DNA of 12,164 bases, taken from assembly GCA_005239945.1 (NCBI GenBank), contig SBAY01000338.1, forward strand, positions 1-12,164, written 5' to 3'. How positions within the stretch are numbered: the stretch's first letter is position 1; every line of letters starts with the position of its first letter. The position numbers were made by a program, and so were the translations under genes. Of the stretch, positions 1 to 4,577 are shown piece after piece. The notes below the pieces were generated by a model that was not told where the DNA came from, ran no database searches, and saw only the letters and a program-made list of their open reading frames with translations. The DNA comes from Nitrospira sp. (lineage in GTDB: Bacteria > UBA9089 > CG2-30-40-21 > SBAY01).

Positions 1-119
1 AACTTATGGTCAAATGGGGGGAGGAGGCTAAAAAGTAGATAACCTCTTTAATCATCGCGACTTATGAAAAATTTGCAGTGAAACTTTTGACAGAACCTCA
101 AAAAAAGAAAGGAGGAGAA

Positions 120-680
120 ATGATGGAAGAAAAAATTAAGGCACAATTATATGAAAGTGCACAAACAAAATTAAAATTAGATGTCCAACAGATAGTAACT
201 GCCGTCCAAATTATAATTGAGGCATACCAAAGAGGTGGTAAGGTGCTTTTAATGGGTAATGGGGGCAGTGCCGCAGATGCACAACATATTGCCGCAGAAT
301 TAGTCAGTAGATTTAAGAAAGAGCGGAAGGCATTAGCGGCTATTGCCCTGACTACTGATACCTCTATTTTAACCGCCATTGGAAATGATTACGGCTTTGA
401 TTATGTATTTAGCCGTCAGATAGAGGCTCTGGCTCAACCTGATGATGTCGTCATTGGGATATCTACAAGTGGTAACTCACCAAATGTCCTGTTAGCCATG
501 GAAAAGGCAAAAGAAATAGGCGCCAAAACTATTGGATTATCAGGTAAAGATGGAGGAAAACTTGTTCAAGTATCTTCGCTTTGTATCGTTGTTCCTTCAA
601 ATGATACCCCACGAATTCAGGAAGCACATATCACCATTGGACATATTATCTGCGATTTGGTTGAAGAGGCATTGTTTTAA
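120..680 (+). CDS. gmhA: Phosphoheptose isomerase (sedoheptulose-7-phosphate isomerase), SIS domain
   Basis: Converts sedoheptulose 7-phosphate to D-glycero-D-manno-heptose 7-phosphate, the first cytosolic step toward ADP-heptose for the LPS core. From the ATG at 120 the protein has 186 residues (E. coli GmhA has 192). The GmhA signature is clear: GNGGSAADAQHIAAEL at about residues 46-61, with His56 and Glu60 matching the metal/catalytic pair, then STSGNSPN of the SIS sugar-phosphate loop, then IQEAHITIGH near the end, with Gln167 and His175 as the expected late active-site residues. The frame stays open to a GTG at 78, but the strong GGAGGAG at 111-117 fits ATG 120 or 123 (7 bases from GGAGG to 123), so the longer start is rejected. 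glmS follows after 173 bp in the same direction. No heptose kinase or adenylyltransferase is in view. Confidence 0.93.
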   Translation: MMEEKIKAQLYESAQTKLKLDVQQIVTAVQIIIEAYQRGGKVLLMGNGGSAADAQHIAAELVSRFKKERKALAAIALTTDTSILTAIGNDYGFDYVFSRQIEALAQPDDVVIGISTSGNSPNVLLAMEKAKEIGAKTIGLSGKDGGKLVQVSSLCIVVPSNDTPRIQEAHITIGHIICDLVEEALF

Positions 681-853
681 ATTATATTGGGTTAGACCTT
701 GATTACAAAATTTTACATGCAAAGGATTAAGCGACAAGACACAGGACTATACGAATAGTAAACAAATAAAGCAAAAAGAATGGTTTAAAAGAAAATGTAG
801 AAGGCATTGTGAATTCTGTAAGCAAAGTCTGACCCTAACAAGGAGGAATAACT

Positions 854-2695
854 ATGTGTGGCATTGTTGGATATATCGGCACTAAAGATGCCGTGTCAAT
901 ACTTATCGATGGATTAAGAAAATTGGAATATCGAGGTTATGACTCAGCTGGGGTTGCCGCCATAACCGGTTCTAATCTCGAATTAAGACGAAGTGTAGGT
1001 AAAATAATAAATTTAGAAGAGGTTATTAGAAATAATCCTATCCAGGGGAATATCGGCATTGCTCATACCCGCTGGGCAACCCATGGCAGACCTTGCGAGG
1101 AAAATGCTCACCCTCATTGCGATTGCCATAATCAATTGGTAATTGTTCATAACGGGATTATCGAAAATTATGCCCAATTAAAAGAGGATTTGATTTCTAA
1201 AGGGCATCAGTTCAGATCTCAGACCGATACTGAGGTAATTGCCCATTTAATTGAAGAATATTTAAAAGAAGACTTAGAAGAGGCTGTGCGAAAGGCATTG
1301 ACTAAAATAGAGGGTGCTTATGCCCTGGGTGTCATCAGTCTCAAACAGTCTGACCGCATAATTGCGGCCAGATTAGCCAGCCCATTGATAGTAGGAATGG
1401 GGGATGGAGAATTCTTCATTGCCTCTGATGTCCCGGCCATTTTATCCTATACCCGCCAGGTAATATTTTTAGAGGATAAAGAAATGGCTGTTCTTACCCG
1501 GGAGGGGGTAGAGATTACTACATTAAAAGGGACTTCTATCCAAAAGACGCCTACTTACATAGAATGGGACCCGATTATGGCAGAAAAAGGTGGCTATAGA
1601 CACTTTATGTTAAAAGAGATACATGAACAACCCAGGTCAATCGAGGATACGATAAGAGGGAGGATTGTAGAAAATGAGGTTTGTTTAGATGAGTTGAATT
1701 TAAGCAAAGAGGATATAGCCAATATTGACAAGATATTCATCGTTGCCTGCGGCACGGCTTATTATTCCGGGGTAGTAGGCAGATTTATGTTGGAGGGATT
1801 AACTCGAATCCCCACTGAAACCGATATAGCCTCGGAGTTTAGATATAGAAATCCAATCTTGACCGACAAAACCCTTTTGATTGCCATTTCTCAGTCAGGT
1901 GAGACAGCAGATACCTTAGCCGGCATTAAAGAGGGTAAAGAAAAAGGGGCAAAGGTTATTTCTATTTGCAATGTCATTGGTTCTTCTCTTACCCGTGAAT
2001 CTAATGAGGGAATAGTCTATACCCGTGCAGGAATAGAGATAGGTGTCGCCTCAACTAAGGCATTTACTTCACAATTAACTGCACTTTATTTGTTGGCTGT
2101 ATATCTCGGCCGGCAAAAAGGGGTAATCGATGAACACAAAACTAAAGAACTATTAGACCAACTTCGACTTATCCCCCGCGAGGTAGAAAATATTTTAACC
2201 GATGAGGAGAAAATCAAAGAAATCAGTCATCAATTTCAGCATTACCACAATTTCCTCTATTTAGGGCGAGGGATTAATTTCCCTATTGCCTTAGAGGGTG
2301 CACTCAAATTAAAAGAAATATCCTATATCCATGCAGAGGGCTATCCTGCAGGTGAGATGAAACACGGGCCAATCGCCTTAATTGATGAGGATATGCCGGT
2401 GGTAGCTATTGCCACGCAATGCATGGCTACACAAGGAACTGTTTATGATAAAATCCTGAGTAATATTGAAGAGGCAAAGGCAAGGGATGGAATTATTATC
2501 GCCGTGGCCAGTTCAGGCGATACCCAAATAACTAAAAAGGCAGACTATTGTTTTTATATACCAAAAACTACAGAATTTCTAACGCCTATTTTATCGGTTA
2601 TTCCCTTACAATTATTAGCCTATCATATTGCTAATTATCGAGGTTGTGATGTGGACCAACCGAGGAATTTAGCTAAAAGTGTTACGGTGGAATAG
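854..2695 (+). CDS. glmS: Glutamine--fructose-6-phosphate aminotransferase (isomerizing)
   Basis: Makes glucosamine 6-phosphate from fructose 6-phosphate and glutamine, the entry step for peptidoglycan and lipid A amino sugars. The 613-residue length is normal (E. coli 609). It begins MCGIVGYIG, giving the N-terminal nucleophile Cys2 after Met removal. The class II glutaminase domain follows, with HTRWATHG (71-78) and HNGIIENY (99-106). Two SIS isomerase domains come next: ACGTAYYSG and SQSGETADT in the first, and LKEISYIHAEGYPAGEMKHGP-type active-site sequence in the second. The C-terminus is DQPRNLAKSVTVE, with Lys608 as the substrate Schiff-base lysine. AGGAGG at 841-846 sits 7 bases before the ATG. 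I see no glmS ribozyme in the 173-bp leader. The gene is intact and is followed by a repeat-filled gap. Confidence 0.97.
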   Translation: MCGIVGYIGTKDAVSILIDGLRKLEYRGYDSAGVAAITGSNLELRRSVGKIINLEEVIRNNPIQGNIGIAHTRWATHGRPCEENAHPHCDCHNQLVIVHNGIIENYAQLKEDLISKGHQFRSQTDTEVIAHLIEEYLKEDLEEAVRKALTKIEGAYALGVISLKQSDRIIAARLASPLIVGMGDGEFFIASDVPAILSYTRQVIFLEDKEMAVLTREGVEITTLKGTSIQKTPTYIEWDPIMAEKGGYRHFMLKEIHEQPRSIEDTIRGRIVENEVCLDELNLSKEDIANIDKIFIVACGTAYYSGVVGRFMLEGLTRIPTETDIASEFRYRNPILTDKTLLIAISQSGETADTLAGIKEGKEKGAKVISICNVIGSSLTRESNEGIVYTRAGIEIGVASTKAFTSQLTALYLLAVYLGRQKGVIDEHKTKELLDQLRLIPREVENILTDEEKIKEISHQFQHYHNFLYLGRGINFPIALEGALKLKEISYIHAEGYPAGEMKHGPIALIDEDMPVVAIATQCMATQGTVYDKILSNIEEAKARDGIIIAVASSGDTQITKKADYCFYIPKTTEFLTPILSVIPLQLLAYHIANYRGCDVDQPRNLAKSVTVE

Positions 2696-2721
2696 GGGAA
2701 GAAGCAAGGAAGGTAGGAAGG

Positions 2722-2885
2722 AATGCCTCAGTTACCGGTTGGTAAGCCATCAGTTATCAGATTACGATTACAATTTTGGATTTTGGATTTTCGATTTTGG
2801 ATTAAGGATATTAAGATTTCTCAATCCAAAATCGAAAATCCAAAATCCAAAATTTCATTTGGTATTAACGGATAACTAAGGCATT
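2722..2885. repeat. Nested inverted repeat, outer arms
   Basis: The 309-bp stretch between glmS and the E1-like gene holds no convincing gene; a 66-codon frame over its first half runs through the hairpin and is not called. Outer arms 2722-2737 (AATGCCTCAGTTACCG) and 2869-2885 (CGGATAACTAAGGCATT) are imperfectly complementary: one extra base and one or two mismatches. They enclose the perfect 32-bp hairpin described separately. The arrangement resembles a folded, non-autonomous repeat element inserted after glmS. It may also end glmS transcription, though there is no clear T-run. Confidence 0.6.
2772..2854. repeat. Perfect 32-bp inverted repeat (long hairpin)
   Basis: Arms 2772-2803 and 2823-2854 are exact reverse complements over 32 bp, separated by a 19-base loop. 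Each arm is itself a short tandem repeat with unit TTTTGGA, one copy varied to TTTTCGA. Exact complementarity in both arms, including the variant unit, suggests either a recent inverted duplication or selection/gene conversion keeping the arms matched. Confidence 0.9.
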
Positions 2886-2924
2886 ACGGTAGAAAGATAG
2901 GAAGAGAGGAAAGACTTTCTTCTT

Positions 2925-2953
2925 ACCTTCAGCCTATCTACCTTCAGCCTTCC
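2925..2953. repeat. CCTTCAGCC/CTACCTTC dispersed repeat
   Basis: Two direct copies of ACCTTCAGCC lie at 2925-2934 and 2940-2949. Similar pyrimidine-rich sequence returns at 4555-4575 (AGCCTTCCTACCTCCAACC) just past the RING gene. A related but inverted purine-rich version (GGAAGGTAGGAAGG) lies at 2708-2721 after glmS. All three copies flank coding ends, as expected of an intergenic repeat family. Confidence 0.5.
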
Positions 2954-2970
2954 CCCCTAAAAAAATTTAG

Positions 2971-2999
2971 TTGACGGATTAAATTAAATAAGGTATAAT
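2971..2999 (+). promoter_or_regulatory. Near-consensus sigma70-type promoter
   Basis: TTGACG (2971-2976) and TATAAT (2994-2999) are separated by exactly 17 bp. The expected transcription start is at about 3005-3007, which coincides with the ATG of the E1-like gene at 3005. The mRNA would then have essentially no 5' leader. AAGG at 2990-2993 would lie upstream of the transcription start, so it cannot act as a ribosome site. Confidence 0.75.
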
Positions 3000-3004
3000 A
3001 ATTA

Positions 3005-4162
3005 ATGGAAGAAAAGATTGTTATTACTGATTTAGATGAGGATAGATATTCACGATTGACCCTTATCCCCTGGTGGAACCAGGAAAAGTTGAAAAATACT
3101 CGGGTAATGGTTGTCGGGGCAGGGGCTTTAGGGAATGAGGTCTTAAAAAATTTAGCCCTTTTGGGTATAGGAAAGATAATCATTGTTGATTTTGACCAGA
3201 TAGTCCAGGCTGATTTGAGTCGGTCTATACTTTATCGAGCAGAGGATAACGGCAAGAAAAAGGTTGAAGTAGCCAGCCAGAGGATTTTAGAAATTAACCC
3301 GGATGTCCGGATACAACCTTTAGCCGCAAATATAGTTTGGGATGTAGGATTAGGGCTTTTTAGAAGTGTAGATGTAGTTATTGGGTGTGTGGATAATCGG
3401 GAGGCAAGATTAGCTATTAATCAAGCCTGCTGGAAAACAAATACCCCCTGGATTGATGGTGGAATAGATGTTTTGCATGGCATAGTAAGTGTCTTTGTTC
3501 CTCCGCAAAGTGCTTGTTATGAATGCACATTGACCGATTTGGATTATAATATCTTAGGGGTAAGGTATTCGTGTCCGTTACTTAGACAGGAAGATTTATT
3601 AGAAGGAAAAACACCAACTACCTCTACGAGTGCCTCGATTATTGCCGGAATTCAGGTTCAGGAGGCAGTAAAACTTATTCATGGACTTGAAGTCCCAAAA
3701 GGCAAAGGAATCGTTTTTAACGGCTTGACTTATGAATGCTATCTAATTGAATACCCTAAAAAGAATAATTGTCTGAGCCATGAACATTACCATGAAATTG
3801 TTGAACTAAATAAAGGGGTAACGGAAATTACCTTTAGAGAGTTGCTTGAATTAGCTCGAGAATCCCTTGGCGATGGGGCTATATTAGAATTAGACCGTGA
3901 TATAGTTACCAAATTTCGATGTAACAAATGTAATGAAGAATTTCCTGTTTTTAAGGTATTGGGTAAGATAACGGTCGAAGAAGGTAAATGTCCAAAATGT
4001 GGGGAGATAAGAATGGTGGATATGACCAATATCATTTCTGATAAGGATGAATTTATAGATAAAATCCTGGCTGAGGCAGGAATCCCTCCATTTCATATCA
4101 TAACCGCAAGGAATGGGGAGAAAATTAATAATTATCAATTGTCAATTGGTAGTAGAAATTAG
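3005..4162 (+). CDS. E1-like (HesA/MoeB/ThiF) adenylating enzyme with C-terminal zinc ribbon
   Basis: Members of this fold adenylate the C-terminus of a ubiquitin-like or sulfur-carrier protein. Seen here: DEDRYSRL (11-18), matching the ERYSRQ motif that precedes the fold; the nucleotide loop GAGALG (38-43); VDFD (61-64); Arg73; Lys85/86; and CVDN with Asp130. CYEC (171-174) and Cys256/His259 may bind zinc. Cys190 in the YSCP motif is a candidate thioester cysteine. The usual Asn before LxR is replaced by Asp70 (ADLSR). After the catalytic domain comes a segment of about 75 residues containing a second zinc site, C306-x2-C309 and C329-x2-C332, not found in plain MoeB or ThiF. The last residues are coded by repeat-like DNA. 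No thiS, moaD or cofactor gene is adjacent. The RING-like gene follows by 132 bp, suggesting protein conjugation, but a sulfur-transfer role remains possible. The start is set by the DRYSR motif; there is no usable Shine-Dalgarno. Confidence 0.85.
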   Translation: MEEKIVITDLDEDRYSRLTLIPWWNQEKLKNTRVMVVGAGALGNEVLKNLALLGIGKIIIVDFDQIVQADLSRSILYRAEDNGKKKVEVASQRILEINPDVRIQPLAANIVWDVGLGLFRSVDVVIGCVDNREARLAINQACWKTNTPWIDGGIDVLHGIVSVFVPPQSACYECTLTDLDYNILGVRYSCPLLRQEDLLEGKTPTTSTSASIIAGIQVQEAVKLIHGLEVPKGKGIVFNGLTYECYLIEYPKKNNCLSHEHYHEIVELNKGVTEITFRELLELARESLGDGAILELDRDIVTKFRCNKCNEEFPVFKVLGKITVEEGKCPKCGEIRMVDMTNIISDKDEFIDKILAEAGIPPFHIITARNGEKINNYQLSIGSRN

Positions 4163-4230
4163 AAATTGAAAAATAGAAGGAAAAATAGACACGACTTCCT
4201 TATTCTTTTTCTAAATTTCTAATTTCCAAT
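4145..4230. repeat. Imperfect inverted repeat over the end of the E1-like gene
   Basis: GAAATTAGAAATT (4155-4167) pairs with AATTTCTAATTTC (4214-4226). The complementarity continues with gaps inward (GAAAAATAGAAGGAA against TTCCTTATTCTTTTTC) and outward (ATTGG against CCAAT). The stop codon TAG at 4160-4162 lies inside the left arm. It could attenuate transcription into the RING gene, or be a dispersed repeat that supplied the stop codon. Confidence 0.65.
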
Positions 4231-4294
4231 AAAAATCACAGGAAAAAACGATGAAAATAAACCATTCCATAATTACCAGAGAAGGAGTAGTATA

Positions 4295-4507
4295 ATGTTT
4301 AATCTAAGTAAAAAGCCAATACCTGTTTTATTAATCTATTCGCAGACAGCGGTAGAATGTGTTTATTGCCATGCGCCGATAAAAACAGAAACGATAGTTG
4401 TCAGATGTCCTATTTGTAATACCATTCATCATCCGGAATGTTGGAAGGTTGGCGGTGGATGTGGAGTTTTCGGCTGTAAAAATGCACCGAAATATAAAAA
4501 AAGTTAA
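4295..4507 (+). CDS. Small prokaryotic RING-finger-like (binuclear treble clef) protein
   Basis: Seventy residues, nearly all one zinc module. Cysteines and histidines follow C22-x2-C25-x12-C38-x2-C41-x3-H45-H46-x2-C49-W50-x5-C56-x4-C61. The order C..C, C..C, H..CW, GC...GC is that of prokaryotic RING-type domains (Prok-RING families), in which two zinc ions are bound by interleaved ligands. RING domains in eukaryotes, and in predicted prokaryotic ubiquitin-like systems, recruit the E2 to the target. The N-terminal 20 residues hold no signal peptide; a short hydrophobic patch (PVLLIY, 10-15) is probably a strand. AAGGAG lies 8 bases before the ATG. It is downstream of, and co-directional with, the E1-like gene and may be co-transcribed if the hairpin between them is leaky. 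A generic zinc-binding protein unrelated to ubiquitin-like transfer cannot be excluded. Confidence 0.78.
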   Translation: MFNLSKKPIPVLLIYSQTAVECVYCHAPIKTETIVVRCPICNTIHHPECWKVGGGCGVFGCKNAPKYKKS

Positions 4508-4577
4508 ATGGTAAAGATAAATGAGGAAAGAATTGCCTTTAGTCTTCAATCTTTAGCCTTCCTACCTCCAACCTTTT

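Noticed and set aside
1..77. Possible 3' end of an upstream gene (frame ending at 38, last residues LMVKWGEEAKK) and a GGGGGGAGGAGG run
   Set aside because: Too short to recognise; all three frames close within 45 bp, so no frame can be preferred.
681..853. glmS ribozyme or leader RNA before glmS
   Set aside because: An AAGCGAC stretch recalls the ribozyme start, but the conserved core and pseudoknot sequences are absent and no stable fold is evident.
2679..2879. 66-codon frame on + after glmS
   Set aside because: Runs through the TTTTGGA hairpin, overlaps the glmS end, and gives a low-complexity product without a ribosome site.
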